This document shows positions 34,836-46,967 of a DNA stretch of 64,000 nt, one piece after another (within the stretch, counting starts at the first letter, position 1; each line of letters starts with the position of its first letter). The position numbers were made by a program, and so were the translations under genes. The notes beneath the pieces are model-generated. The model saw only the letters and a program-made list of their open reading frames with translations. It did no database searches and was not told where the DNA came from. Source of the DNA: Symbiodinium natans (Eukaryota; Sar; Dinophyceae; Suessiales; Symbiodiniaceae); contig CAJNDS010002301.1 in assembly GCA_905221605.1 (NCBI GenBank), positions 520,692 through 584,691 on the forward strand, written 5' to 3'.

Positions 34836-36301
34836 ATGATGCAGGCAAGCTTTGTGCAGGCAAACGGCGCGGCGATGGTGCCTATGATAGGAACGGTGTG
34901 CAGCCCAATGCCGGCCGTGCTGATGTGCCCACAACCTGCACTGCAACCTGCAGTTGCTCCTCGATCAGATATATCTGATAACCTGATGCATTGGTCGTGT
35001 AGAGCCGAGAGCATGTAGAGCAGCCCGCACCCAACATCTGCCGCATGTCAGCCCAGGCTTTCGTTGTGAACGTGCAGGGAGGGCAGCTCGGATCAACGTT
35101 AAGGGGACGGTGGCTGTTTGTTTTCTGTTTGCAGTTTTTTTTGTTCTCAGCTTGTCGTGACAAATTTTGAGGCAGCCGATGGCATTTGCTCCGAACGCTG
35201 TGCCAATCATGGCACAGCCGATGCAGCCGATGCAGCCGGTGCAGCCGGTGCAGCCGGCGCAGCTGGTCCAACCAACGCCAGTGCAAGCGCCATGCAAGGC
35301 TGTGGATTTGTTGTTTTTCCCTCGTCCCTCCCTCGTCCTGACCCGGCCTTTGTCGCTGCATGTAGCAGGTGAACACGGAGCCGTCGAGTCCCTCCACGCC
35401 GAGCTGCTTGAGTCGAACGACGACCGCATCATCTCTCGAGTCTTCATCAACGTCTTCCTTTGGACTGTCTGAAAGATCCATGACCCCTGTCGAGCTATTC
35501 TCTCCGACGCCCGAAGGAGCGCGGTGCTCCATCCGAGGCCGCGTGTGGCAGCTCTGCCAACAGCAGAACGGTTGCCGGCGTGTGCAGGAAGCCATCGACG
35601 CATGCAGCTCTGATCAGGACAGAAATTCCTTGGCATTCGAGATGGTGGGACATGTGTGGGAAGCGGCCCGCTGCCCGTTCGGGAACTACGTGCTTCAGAA
35701 GTTTATCACCGTGCTTCGGCCACCTGACTGTCAGTTCATTGTTGATGAGATCTCTTCGCGAGGCAAGCGAGCCGCCTCGCAGTTGGCTCGCCACAGGTAC
35801 GGATGTCGCATCATGCAACGCCTCCTGGAGCACGTGCGACAGGAGCAGGCAAGCAGCATGGTGGAGGGCTTGTTGGGGGAGGCGCTGCAGCTGGCCAGGC
35901 ACCAGTATGGCAACTTCGTGATGCAGTGTGTTCTCAGCCATGGCACACTCGCGCAGCAGCGCTCGCTCTGCTTGCTTCTCAAGCCACAGGCTTGTGAGTT
36001 GGCCATGGACCAGAATGCCAGTGCTGTGCTGGCAAAGGCACTGTGCCATGTGTCTCCCGAGGACAAGGTATGCTTGGCAAATGGACTGTTATCTCAGCCC
36101 GGGCTGCTCCTCGCCATGTCCAAAATTCGGCATGGCCATCAGACCACCCTGGCTTTGCTTCGCATCTTGGAGGGAGACATGCTCGAATCGGCCGTGAAGG
36201 CCATCAGGGAGAACTTTGCATCGTTGTCGCGCTTCCGCTATGGGCGGGTCGTGCGGCTTGACCCAGATATGGTTGTAGCTCAGAGTCGGGAGACGGCTTG
36301 A
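34836..36301 (+). CDS. PUF RNA-binding protein, copy 3
   Basis: Three exons (exon 3 is 35369-36301), about 405 residues, indistinguishable in exon 3 protein from copy 2. Repeat motifs CRRVQ, NYVLQ, CRIMQ and NFVMQ are all intact. The only notable local change is downstream: about 160 bp of 3' flank is missing near 36590. Near-identity implies recent duplication or gene conversion. RNA evidence would be needed to say which copies are expressed. Confidence 0.8.
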
Positions 36302-37664
36302 CTGTCGGCTTGTCAACTGACCACATCCCTTCCTGAATATGTCTCCATCCGAAGCAGCTACTTCACGCACACATAGGCTGTATAGGCATTGGATTGCGCG
36401 AGGTTGCATTTGGCCTCTGGAGCGTTTCGGGTCTTAGCTTATCGCGAGCTCGGAATGTTTTTGTTGAGTGGTCCTGGAAAGTTTGCATCTCAGGCTGAGA
36501 GGCATCCCAGCATTGAACGTGATGTGCTCTGACCTGCCTAGTGAAGAAGCCCCAGACTGCTGACTACAGCTGCACGCTGTGGGAGCGTAGAATTCGTACC
36601 TAGCTGGTTGCCAGGGCCAGTGCATGAGTGCGAGGCCTTCGAATCATGAGAAGCCAGCACATTGTATAGGCCACCTCAATGGTGCGTAAACCGCAAACCT
36701 CCATTTCTCCGGTTCTTCGTTTCAAGCCACCATGTAAAGTGTTTCAATGCTGCCCGCAGTTGGGCAGCTTAAAGGCAAGCGGAAGAACACGCCTGAATGG
36801 CATATCATCCATAATACTCTGCGTTGGAGGGATCTTGCCAGTGGGAGGCGCGAGGGTACCTGCCCTGGTGAGGTTCATGCGTCTGAAGTACGCGTTGCAT
36901 GCTTGGCTTGGCCTCTATTTCTTTCAAGGACCAAGGCACAGAGTCTGGCAGCTTGTGTGAGTTGGCAACTGCTGGAAGTTTTGTAGCTCTTAACAGCTTC
37001 CACTCCCTTCCTTTGCCAAGACACTGGCGAGCGGAACTTTGTCGGATGGTACAAGTCCCTCGCTGGTTCAGTGGTTTTTTCCACAGCTTGGCAGTTTTTA
37101 ACAAAGCACCGCCAGCGGTAGAATCCCGGCAGGTGCCCGTTCGCCTGCATCGCGGACATGTAAGAGTGTATAGCCATGATGCGCGGGCGTCATCCGGTCG
37201 TCTGACAACAGCGGCTTGAGGGTGAAAAAACACGCGGCGCGAGCGTGCGGCTGCGTGCGCGTTGCTTGCTCTGCGCGCGTGTTGCATGCTCCCCGCAGAT
37301 GGCAGAAAGGGCTGCAGAGCCTGCGTCTGAAGCCCGCGCTTCCGGAGGCCGACGAGGCCTCGCCCTTCCTGGAGATCCTGTCCAACGACAACATGCGCCC
37401 TCCGGCGGGGTCCTTGCTCTTGCAAGTTATGCTCGTGGTTGCCCTGATCCGCAACGTTGGGTGATGTGCCCTTGCTGCGCTCGTGTTGATGGCAGCGCCG
37501 GTAGGACCCGGTAGGACCCTGTCGGAGCTCTGTGTTGAGGGCATTCCAGCCACAAGGAGTCGCAGTGCGCAGTACGTTGCCCATTGCTGGTCCGCAGTGC
37601 ACGTTTGGGCTCAGACACGCGTGCCATCTCCTCAGAAGGTGCTCACCGGCCGCGACTGGAAGCG

Positions 37665-39129
37665 ATGATGCAGGCAAGCTTTGTGCAGGCAAACGGCGCG
37701 GCGATGGTGCCTATGATAGGAACGGTGTGCAGCCCAATGCCGGCCGTGCTGATGTGCCCACAACCTGCACTGCAACCTGCAGTTGCTCCTCGATCAGATA
37801 TATCTGATAACCTGATGCATTGGTCGTGTAGAGCCGAGAGCATGTAGAGCAGCCCGCACCCAACATCTGCCGCATGTCAGCCCAGGCTTTCGTTGTGAAC
37901 GTGCAGGGAGGGCAGCTCGGATCAACGTTAAGGGGACGGTGGCTGTTAGTTTTCTGTTTGCAGTTTTTTTGTTCTCAGCTTGTCGTGACAAATTTTGAGG
38001 CAGCCGATGGCATTTGCTCCGAACGCTGTGCCAATCATGGCACAGCCGATGCAGCCGATGCAGCCGGTGCAGCCGGTGCAGCCGGCGCAGCTGGTCCAAC
38101 CAACGCCAGTGCAAGCGCCATGCAAGGCTGTGGATTTGTTGTTTTTCCCTCGTCCCTCCCTCGTCCTGACCCGGCCTTTGTCGCTGCGTGTAGCAGGTGA
38201 ACACGGAGCTGTCGAGTCCCTCCACGCCGAGCTGCTTCAGTCGAACGACGACCGCATCATCTCTCGAGTCTTCATCAACGTCTTCCTTTGGACTGTCTGA
38301 AAGATCCATGACCCCTGTCGAGCTATTCTCTCCGACGCTGGAAGGAGCGCGGTGCTCCATCCGAGGCCGCGTGTGGCAGCTCTGCCAACAGCAGAACGGT
38401 TGCCGGCGTGTGCAGGAAGCCATCGACGCATGCAGCTCTGATCAGGACAGAAATTCCTTGGCATTCGAGATGGTGGGACATGTGTGGGAAGCGGCCCGCT
38501 GCCCGTTCGGGAACTACGTGCTTCAGAAGTTTATCACCGTGCTTCGGCCACCCGACTGTCAGTTCATTGTTGATGAGATCTCTTCGCGAGGCAAGCGAGC
38601 CGCCTCGCAGTTGGCTCGCCACAGGTACGGATGTCGCATCATGCAACGCCTCCTGGAGCACGTGCGACAGGAGCAGGCAAGCAGCATGGTGGAGGGCTTG
38701 TTGGGGGAGGCGCTGCAGCTGGCCAGGCACCAGTATGGCAACTTCGTGATGCAGTGTGTTCTCAGCCATGGCACACTCGCGCAGCAGCGCTCGCTCTGCT
38801 TGCTTCTCAAGCCACAGGCTTGTGAGTTGGCCATGGACCAGAATGCCAGTGCTGTGCTGGCAAAGGCACTGTGCCATGTGTCTCCCGAGGACAAGGTATG
38901 CTTGGCAAATGGACTGTTATCTCAGCCCGGGCTGCTCCTCGCCATGTCCAAAATTCGGCATGGCCATCAGACCACCCTGGCTTTGCTTCGCATCTTGGAG
39001 GGAGACATGCTCGAATCGGCCGTGAAGGCCATCAGGGAGAACTTTGCATCGTTGTCGCGCTTCCGCTATGGGCGGGTCGTGCGGCTTGACCCAGATATGG
39101 TTGTAGCTCAGAGTCGGGAGACGGCTTGA
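37665..39129 (+). CDS. PUF RNA-binding protein, copy 4
   Basis: Three exons (exon 3 is 38197-39129), about 405 residues. It differs from copies 2 and 3 by only a few residues in the Ser-rich linker (for example NTELSS instead of NTEPSS, and SPTLEG instead of SPTPEG). The PUF repeats are unchanged. The 3' flank has the 160 bp that copy 3 lacks. Confidence 0.8.
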
Positions 39130-40653
39130 CTGTCGGCTTGTCAACTGACCACATCCCTTTCTGAATATGTCTCCATGAGAAGCAGCTACTTCACGCACAC
39201 ACAGGCTGTATAGGCATTGGATTGCGCGAGGTTGCATTTGGCCTCTTGAGCGTTTCGGGTCTTAGCTTATCGCGAGCTTGGAATGTTTTTGTTGAGTGGT
39301 CTTGGAAAGTTTGCATCTCAGGCTGAGAGGCATCCCAGCATTGAACGTGATGTGCTCTGACCTGCCTAGTGAAGAAGCCCCAGACTGCTGACTACAGCTG
39401 CACGCTGTGGGAGCGTGCGTTGAATTCGTACTTAAATTAGCCGGTTGCAGAAGGACTTGAAGCCTTAAGGCCAGAGGTTCTGTGGATGCTTTGCGTCCAG
39501 AGGTAAAGATACGAAAAGGTGATGAGAGATTCTCTGGTCAAAGTTGATACGGTAGGGAGTCTTGCTGCCCCGGGCTTGCTTTCTGCACCGGCCTGGTTGC
39601 CGGGGCCAGTGCATGAGTGCGAGGCCTTCGAATCATGAGAAGCCAGCACATTGTATAGGCCACCTCAATGGTGCGTAAACCGCAAACCTCCATTTCTCCG
39701 GTTCTTCGTTTCAAGCCACCATGTAAAGTGTTTCAATGCTGCCCGCAGTTGGGCAGCCTATAGGCAAGCGGAAGAACACGCCTGAATGGCATATCATCCA
39801 TAATACTCTGCGTTGGAGGGATCTTGCCAGTGGGAGGCGCGAGGGTACCTGCCCTGGTGAGGTTCATGCGTCTGAAGTACGCGTTGCATGCTTGGCTTGG
39901 CCTCTATTTCTTTCAAGGACCAAGGCACAGAGTCTGGCAGCTTGTGTGAGTTGGCAACTGCTGGAAGTTTTGTAGCTCTTAACAGCTTCCACTCCCTTCC
40001 TTTGCTAAGACACTGGCGAGCGGAACTTTGTCGGATGGTACAAGTCCCTCGCTGGTTCAGTGGTTTTTTCCACAGCTTGGCAGTTTTTAACAAAGCACCG
40101 CCAGCGGTAGAATCCCGGCAGGTGCCCGTTCGCCTGCATCGCGGACATGTAAGAGTGTATAGCCATGATGCGCGGGCGTCATCCGGTCGTCTGACAACAG
40201 CGGCTTGAGGGTGAAAAAACACGCGGCGCGAGCGTGCGGCTGCGTGCGCGTTGCTTGCTCTGCGCGCGTGTTGCATGCTCCCCGCAGATGGCAGAAAGGG
40301 CTGCAGAGCCTGCGTCTGAAGCCCGCGCTTCCGGAGGCCGACGAGGCCTCGCCCTTCCTGGAGATCCTGTCCAACGACAACATGCGCCCTCCGGCGGGGT
40401 CCTTGCTCTTGCAAGTTATGCTCGTGGTCGCCCTGATCCGCAACGTTGGGTGATGTGCCCTTGCTGCGCTCGTGTTGATGGCAGCGCCGGTAGGACCCGG
40501 TAGGACCCTGTCGGAGCTCTGTGTTGAGGGCATTCCAGCCACAAGGAGTCGCAGTGCGCAGTACGTTGCCCATTGCTGGTCCGCAGTGCACGTTTGGGCT
40601 CAGACACGCGTGCCATCTCCTCAGAAGGTGCTCACCGGCCGCGACTGGAAGCG

Positions 40654-42191
40654 ATGATGCAGGCAAGCTTTGTGCAGGCAAACGGCGCGGCGATGGTGCC
40701 TATGATAGGAACGGTGTGCAGCCCAATGCCGGCCGTGCTGATGTGCCCACAACCTGCACTGCAACCTGCAGTTGCTCCTCGATCAGATATATCTGATAAC
40801 CTGATGCATTGGTCGTGTAGAGCCGAGAGCATGTAGAGCAGCCCGCACCCAACATCTGCCGCATGTCAGCCCAGGCTTTCGTTGTGAACGTACAGGGAGG
40901 GCAGCTCGGATCAATGTGAAGGGAACAGCTGCCTGCTCTTTTAGACTGCTCGTGGCTGTTTACTTTCAGTTTTTTTTCTCATTTTTTCTCAGCCTGTCTG
41001 GACAATTTTTGAGGCAGCCGATGGCATTTGCTCCGAACGCTGTGCCAATCATGGCACAGCAGGTACAGCCCGCACAGCTGGTACAGCCAACGCCAGTGCA
41101 AGTGCCATGCCAGGCTGTGGATTTCTCAAAGCTTCCCTCCTGACTCGTCCCTCGTGGCTCCCCTCGTCACCCCTCTTCCTGACCCAACCTTTGTCGCAGC
41201 ATAGTAGCAGGTTAATACGGAGCCGTCGAGTCTGCCACCCACGCCCTCCGGGAGCTGCTTCAGTCGCGTGACAACCGCATCATCTGCATCAGCATCGTCC
41301 GTGTCGACATCAGTGTCTTCATCAGTGTCTTCCATTGGACTGTCTGAAAGATCCATGACGCCTATCGGGCTCTTGCCGACTCCAGAACGAGCTACCCCCG
41401 TCCAAGGCCGCGTGTGGCAGCTTTGCCAGAAGCAGAACGGTTGCCGGCGTGTGCAGGAAGCCATCGACGCATGCACCTCTGATCAGGACAGAAATTCCTT
41501 GGCATTAGAGATGGTGGGACACGTGTGGGAAGCGGCCCGCTGCCCGTTCGGGAACTACGTGCTTCAGAGGTTGATTACCGTGCTTCGGCCACATGATTGT
41601 CAGTTCATTGTTGACGAGATTTCTTCGCAAGGCAAGCGAGCCGCTTCGCAGTTGGCTCGCCACAGGTACGGATGTCGAATCATGCAACGCCTTCTGGAGC
41701 ATGTGCGACACGAGCAGACAAGCAGCATGGTGGAGAGTTTATTAAGGGAGGCGCTGCAGCTGGTCAGGCACCAGTATGGCAACTTCGTGATGCAGCGTGT
41801 TCTCAGCCATGGCACACTCGCACAGCAGCACTCGCTCTGCTTGCTTCTCAAGCCACAGGCCTGTGATTTGGCCATGGACCAGAATGCCAGTGCTGTGCTG
41901 GCAAAGGCGCTGTGCCACGTGTGTCCCGAGGACAAGATATGCTTGGCAAATGGACTGTTATCTCAGCCGGGGCTGCTCCTTGCCATGTCCAAAATTCGGC
42001 ATGGCCATCAGACCACCCTGGCTTTGCTTCGCATCTTGGAGGGAGACATGCTCGAATCGGCCTTGAATGCCATGAGGGAGAACTTTGCATCGTTGTCGCG
42101 CTCCCGCTATGGGCGGGTCGTGCGGCTTGACCCAGATATCGACAGGGGGGCTAGAGGAAGTAAACTTAGATCCCTACTGGCTCAGCGTTGA
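40654..42191 (+). CDS. PUF RNA-binding protein, copy 5 (diverged)
   Basis: Exon 1 is identical in type to copies 2-4, but sequence from about 40890 onward is clearly diverged. Exon 2 (about 41016-41120) has a shortened QP tract (AQQVQPAQLVQPTPVQVP). Exon 3 (41211-42191) has an expanded Ser/Val-rich linker and changed residues such as YVLQRLITVLRPHD and LVRHQYGNFVMQRVL, for about 412 residues in all. Base-recognition residues of the first four repeats are unchanged. The C-terminus is again unique (RLDPDIDRGARGSKLRSLLA). The open frame and preserved motifs under divergence suggest this copy is under selection. Confidence 0.75.
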
Positions 42192-43450
42192 GAGACGACT
42201 GTCGGCTTGTCAACTGACCACGCCCCGTCCATCCCCTTCCTGAATATGTCTCCATGACGAACAGCTGCTTCATGCACACATAGGACTTGTAGGCATTGGA
42301 ATGCGCAAGGTTTGCATTTCTCCTCTCAAGAGTCCAAAGTCTCAGCTTACCCCTTTTAATGTTTTTGTTGAGTGGTCCTGAAGATTCCATCTCAGGCTGA
42401 GAGGCATCCCAGCATTGAACGTGATGTGCTCTGACCTGCCTGGTGAAGAAATCCCAGACTGCTGACGAACGCTGTGGGAGCGCGCGCTGAATTCGTACTT
42501 AGCCGGTTGCAGAAGGACTTGAAGCCTTAAGGCCAGAGGTTCTGTGGATGCTTGATGGCCCAAGGTAAGAAAGGAAAATGTCATGAGATTCTTTGGTCAA
42601 AATTGACACAATAGGGAGTCTTCCGGCCCGGGGCTTGCTTTCTGCACCGGCCTGGTTGCCTGAGCCAGTGCATGAGTGCGAGGCGTTCAAATTCATGAGA
42701 AGCCGGCACTTTGTATAGGCCACCTCAGTGGTGCGCACAACTTCCATTTTCTCCGGTTCTTCGTTTCAAGCCACCATGTAAAGTGTTTCAATGCTGCCCG
42801 GCAGTTGGGCAGCTTAAAGGCAACCGGAAGAACACGCCTGAATGGCATATCATCCATAATACTCTGCGTTTGGAGGGATCTTGCCACTGGGAGGCGCGAG
42901 GGTACCTGCCCTTGGTGAGGTTCGTGCGTCTAAAGTACGCGCTTGCATGCTTGGCTTGGCTTGGCTTGGGTTTTTTTTGAAAGGACCAGGCACAGAGCCC
43001 AGCAGCTTTTGCCTGAATTGGCACCTGCTGGAATTTTGTTACGCTTCCAGCTTCCACCTTCCACCCTTTCCTCTGCCAAGACACCGGCGAGTTGAACTTT
43101 GTCGGATGGTACAAGTCATTAGCTGGTTCCTCTGTGGTCTTATCCGCAGCTTGGCAAATTTTCATGGACGATCAGTTCCCTGCAGTGCTGCTCACCCCGA
43201 GATGCTTTTTGACACGAGACAAGGGATGGGCTAGAATGACTAGAAGGAAGAAGGTTACATCTGAGTCAACAAGCATGGGGGTGGGTGCCTCCAGTCGACA
43301 GCAGCGGCTTGGAGAGTCTTGGAGATGAAGTGCGTTGAAATGCGCGGCGTGTGCGGTGTGAGCGGTGTTTGCGCGCGTTCGCGTCTCAGAAGGTGAGCTC
43401 GTACCCCGGTGAGAGGCCCCGCCCTGCCTGGAAATCCAAGAACATTCTGG

Positions 43451-44330
43451 TGGGCCCACTACCCAGGTTCTATTCACCACAGAGTTGTACCAAGTACTTC
43501 TCAGGTGCTCGCGGTGATGAAGCGGCCTGCCACACGATGCTGACTTCGAACGGTTCACTTAGATCGTCAGTTCTGAGTCATCCATCCTCTGGCAAGGTGA
43601 AACACTCCGTGAACTGTTTGTGGATTTCTGACAGCATTCCCCCATGTGGGTGACGTGAAGGTCATGTTCTGGGAAGGGAATTCATGTGCTTCTCGCTGCA
43701 TGTGCGCGATGTAGCTTTTCAGCACAAGTCCATGTGGCCCTAGCTAAACTTAGGTGCTGCAGTTTCCAGCGGTGTTCTGTCGTTCAGGTTATTCGTCGAT
43801 GCACCGCAATATGTTGAACAAAATTGCGGCTCACGGTTGTCCGTATCCCCAGCAGAAGCACGACACGCATCTAACACCCAGTCCCTTCAGTCATGGACAG
43901 AGCTTGCTGCCGGAGACGCGTGGTACAAATGGTGGCAACAAAGTGCCAACCTCGGGCACCGAAATGTTTTTCTTTCACTTTCATGGCTCAGCTTCTTGAC
44001 GTGTACAATGTCCATTGCTAGGACGGGAGTTTCGGGCCAATAAATCTTTGAGGGGCGCATGCGTGCTGGATCGTGAAATCCTTGCAAAACTCCACCTCTT
44101 CTCCACTTCCCATTACCTTCCTCCCTTGAGTTCTCAAGCAGATATCGCTTAGCCTCATTTTTGTTTATGTTTTGTTGCTTGGGATTAAAAATACACAATA
44201 GGCCTGCAGGTTCCTGCAGCACCTGTGCAGCACGTGAGAAGAAATCGGTGCCAGGTTTCTTTTGCAGGCCACCGAAGCCTGAGAGATGTGAGAAGCTCCA
44301 CCAGTTCCCGAGGGCCAAGTGAGGCTATGC
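43451..44330. other. No clear gene
   Basis: Unique sequence right of the PUF array. Short open frames occur on both strands without motifs or splice coherence. Confidence 0.35.
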
Positions 44331-44334
44331 TGGA

Positions 44335-44475
44335 CTCTTAAGTCCAGTCTCATGGGGGCTCTGGACAGTCCGGGCGCGCCCAGTACGCGCGGGGCGTTCG
44401 TGCCCTCAAGCCTTGCAGAAGAAGAAAGAGACGAAGAACAATATTGTGAAGAAGAAGAAGATGATGATGAGACCT
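44335..44475. repeat. Dispersed GC-palindrome element, copy 2
   Basis: gtccgggcgcgcccagtacg is followed by cctcaagccttgcagaagaagaa and a (GAA/GAT) tail to about 44470. It is colinear with copies at 8985 and 45160. Confidence 0.6.
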
Positions 44476-45159
44476 GAAGCCGCTAACCGCAGCATGGGGA
44501 GCAGCACGCAGAAGACCACTTTTGGCCATTAGGGGAAGTTGCAAGTCAAAGGACCTTAGCGCATCATGCACCTTATTGCAAACCCTAGTACTCTTTCCCT
44601 GGGCCCTTACCAGCACTGCTGTTGAAACGTCGGGCAAGGCCTCACCCCGAAAAGGCCTGGCCTGTGGACACGCGTCTGGGCGGCCCCTCCGAAGAGGTGC
44701 TGCTCCTCAAGGCCGATATGGGGGGGTATGGCACTTGAAGGGCGACAGGAGGAACGATCGATCCGGCGCCACGGGCGACTTGCTTTCACTCAGATCTTCA
44801 CTACCGCGCGCCGGGAGCACAGGGGCGTCCCCCATGACCCAGTCCCCCATGACCCAAGAAAGGAAGAGCGAGAGCGAGCGAGAGAGAGAGAAGAGAGAGC
44901 GTTTTCAGAGGCGGGAAAGGGAGGTTTCGGGAGGTTCAGTCTGGTTTGAGGGCAGGTAATAGTTCTTCGTTGCAATCCCCGCTCTAAGTAGCAGTCATCT
45001 TGGTGAAAAGATTCACCACCAGAACCCAGGAGGATGCACAGGGAAACTACCCTGAAATGGGGCGAAGCCGAACTACAGGACTCCAGTTTATGTTTTCGGG
45101 GGAATCATATCACATGTTGATTGTTGTGTGGCTTCAAACCCTCATTGCACCTTAGCTGG

Positions 45160-45224
45160 GGTTTCACATGAGACCGGAACTTCGGGCGCGCTAGCGCGCG
45201 GGGGCCCTCGGGCCTTCAAGCCCC

Positions 45225-45256
<32 letters not shown>

Positions 45257-45430
45257 AGAAGAAGAAGAAGAAGAAGAAGAAGAAGAAGAAGAAGAAGAAG
45301 AAGAAGAAGAAGAAGAGGAAGAGGAAGAGGAAGAAGAAGAAGAAGAAGAAGAATAATAAGAAGAAGAAGCAGAATAAGAAGAAGAAGAAGAAGAAGAATA
45401 AGAAGAAGAACAAGAAGAAGAGAGCGGGAG
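45160..45430. repeat. Dispersed GC-palindrome element, copy 3, with long (GCA)n(GAA)n tail
   Basis: The core cgggcgcgctagcgcgcggg is followed by ccttcaagccccgcag and then (CAG)n at about 45227-45251. A (GAA)n stretch with occasional AAT/GGA interruptions continues to about 45425. The tail is much longer than in the other two copies. Predicted poly-Arg or poly-Ser proteins here are artefacts. Confidence 0.7.
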
Positions 45431-46149
45431 CACCGCGTGGGGAGGCAAAACCACAAGCACAGCAGACATGCCACTCTCACCCCCAGCAACAGCCACATCA
45501 CGAAACACCACAGACACCACACACAGACTGGGCGCACGCGCTGGGATGACACGGGGCATCGAGAGTGTGCAGGGGAGCAAAGCCCGGCTCCCGCCTGACG
45601 ACGACCCAGATGTTCATGTTCTGCTTTGTTTTTTCTTCAATTTCGCCCCTCTTTGGCATCTGTGTCCGTGGTTTTGTTCGTGGCCGCTTTTTCCAAGGCG
45701 CGGTTCAGAGCCGCCCCGGCGCAGCGAGGCAAGGGCAGGGGTACTTTCATACGAATCCGCCAGAAAGCTGGTTGAACATAGTCGAAAAAATATTTTTCAA
45801 GGCGCCTGCCGCTCCTCCTCCGTCCTCCTCCTCCTTAAACAGTTTAGGCCTTTGGGGTTCTCTCCTCAAAAACAAGGGTGGTCACCGTGTCCGGGTGGGA
45901 GGGCCGGAGCTACGGAACCTTGGGGGCTCCCACCCTGACTGCAACTCCGGGCCGCTTGAAGCTCCTCCTTTGAGGTGGGGTCGCGTGCTCAATTTGGCTC
46001 GCGATCCAAGGCTCCCATTTTGGCTCCCTTCATGGCGCCCTTTTGGGGCGGTGGTCCGTTGGGCCGCGGTGCTGGATCCAATACACGGACATGAGTCGTA
46101 TATTTCCATGAGCCTCAATACGTTTGTCCATTATGACAATGTGAGTAGT

Positions 46150-46400
46150 TGGCAGAAAGATTTGTTTCTGCGAATGGGATCATGGACACAAGCCACATTT
46201 TCTTGTGAAATCCAATACTCTTTCCAATAGCTGCGCTACGGAGAACAAGCGCATCTTCTGCATGGGTTCACGCTCATGGACAGAAGTCGCATTTTCCGCG
46301 CAATTCAGTGTACTCTTCACCATGGAAAGGCACGCTTTTTGTGTGCAGGGTTGACGGACGAAAATTGTATTTTGCCCGTGCAACTCAATACTGTTGTATT
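46150..46400. repeat. Degenerate ~85-bp tandem repeat
   Basis: About three diverged copies share tgggatcatggacacaagcc/tgggttcacgctcatggaca, then agtcgcattttc, a gtgcaatt/gtgaaatcc segment and caatactctt. Copies start near 46150, 46245 and about 46335. Confidence 0.55.
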
Positions 46401-46967
46401 CTGTTGTAGCAATGGCTGCATTCGTCCTTTCACTCGGATATAAAGCACGATCCGGTGTTGATATTCAGGGTGAGTCTTTAATGTAAAGGCTTCAAAATAA
46501 TAGGTTACAATGAAGCGCAGTGCAATCTTGGAGGGGGCCCTGGCTATGAAGGGGTGCGAATCTTGGTGGGGCTTATGATTCCAAATAGAAACTATTGAGG
46601 GAGTCAAGAATGAAGTGAAGCTAGGCAGCGGCCTCCTGAAGACGACCTCGTTCAACGCAATCAAAAGTAGCCACGGCAAATTCAGAGTGCTCCTTGGCCC
46701 GAACCGAAGATTCCGGGCCACCCGAACAACAGGTTAAATATTAGTGGGGGAGGTTTTGTAAGAGGGGGATGAGATCAAGCATCAGCAGCGCACTTCTCGT
46801 AAGAGAGCGCAACAGGAGTGGAGGGCCCTTGTCTCTGAAGGCACAACTCCTTTACATGCGTGTGATCAAGCCTTGCCTTCATGTAAACCTTCAATCTGGC
46901 TGGAGTCTGTGCTGTAAAATTCTTCTCCTTCCCTCTGTTCCTCCCCTCCCTCCTTCCCTCCCTCTCT

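Larger units (their letters stand above)
27180..43450 (+). repeat. Tandem array of five PUF-gene units
   Basis: Five directly repeated units each carry one three-exon PUF gene. Start-to-start distances of the genes are 4439, 2989, 2829 and 2989 bp. Units 2, 3 and 4 are almost identical. Unit 1 and the 3' two-thirds of unit 5 are visibly diverged. Unit 1 and unit 5 share a downstream flank (28.97-30.06 and 42.2-43.45 kb) that differs in detail from the flank joining units 2-4. The pattern fits a two-copy ancestor expanded by unequal exchange. Confidence 0.9.

Noticed and set aside
33976-34863. 295-codon minus-strand frame repeated at 36805-37692 and 39794-40681
   Set aside because: It is conserved only because the tandem units are almost identical. 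It runs antisense to the PUF promoter and exon 1, has no recognisable motif and is interrupted in the diverged units 1 and 5.
45128-45598. Poly-Arg / poly-Ser / poly-Phe proteins
   Set aside because: They are produced by the (GAA)n and (GCA)n tract.
46317-46721. 134-codon minus-strand frame
   Set aside because: It has no motif and overlaps the degenerate 85-bp repeats. Composition does not look coding.
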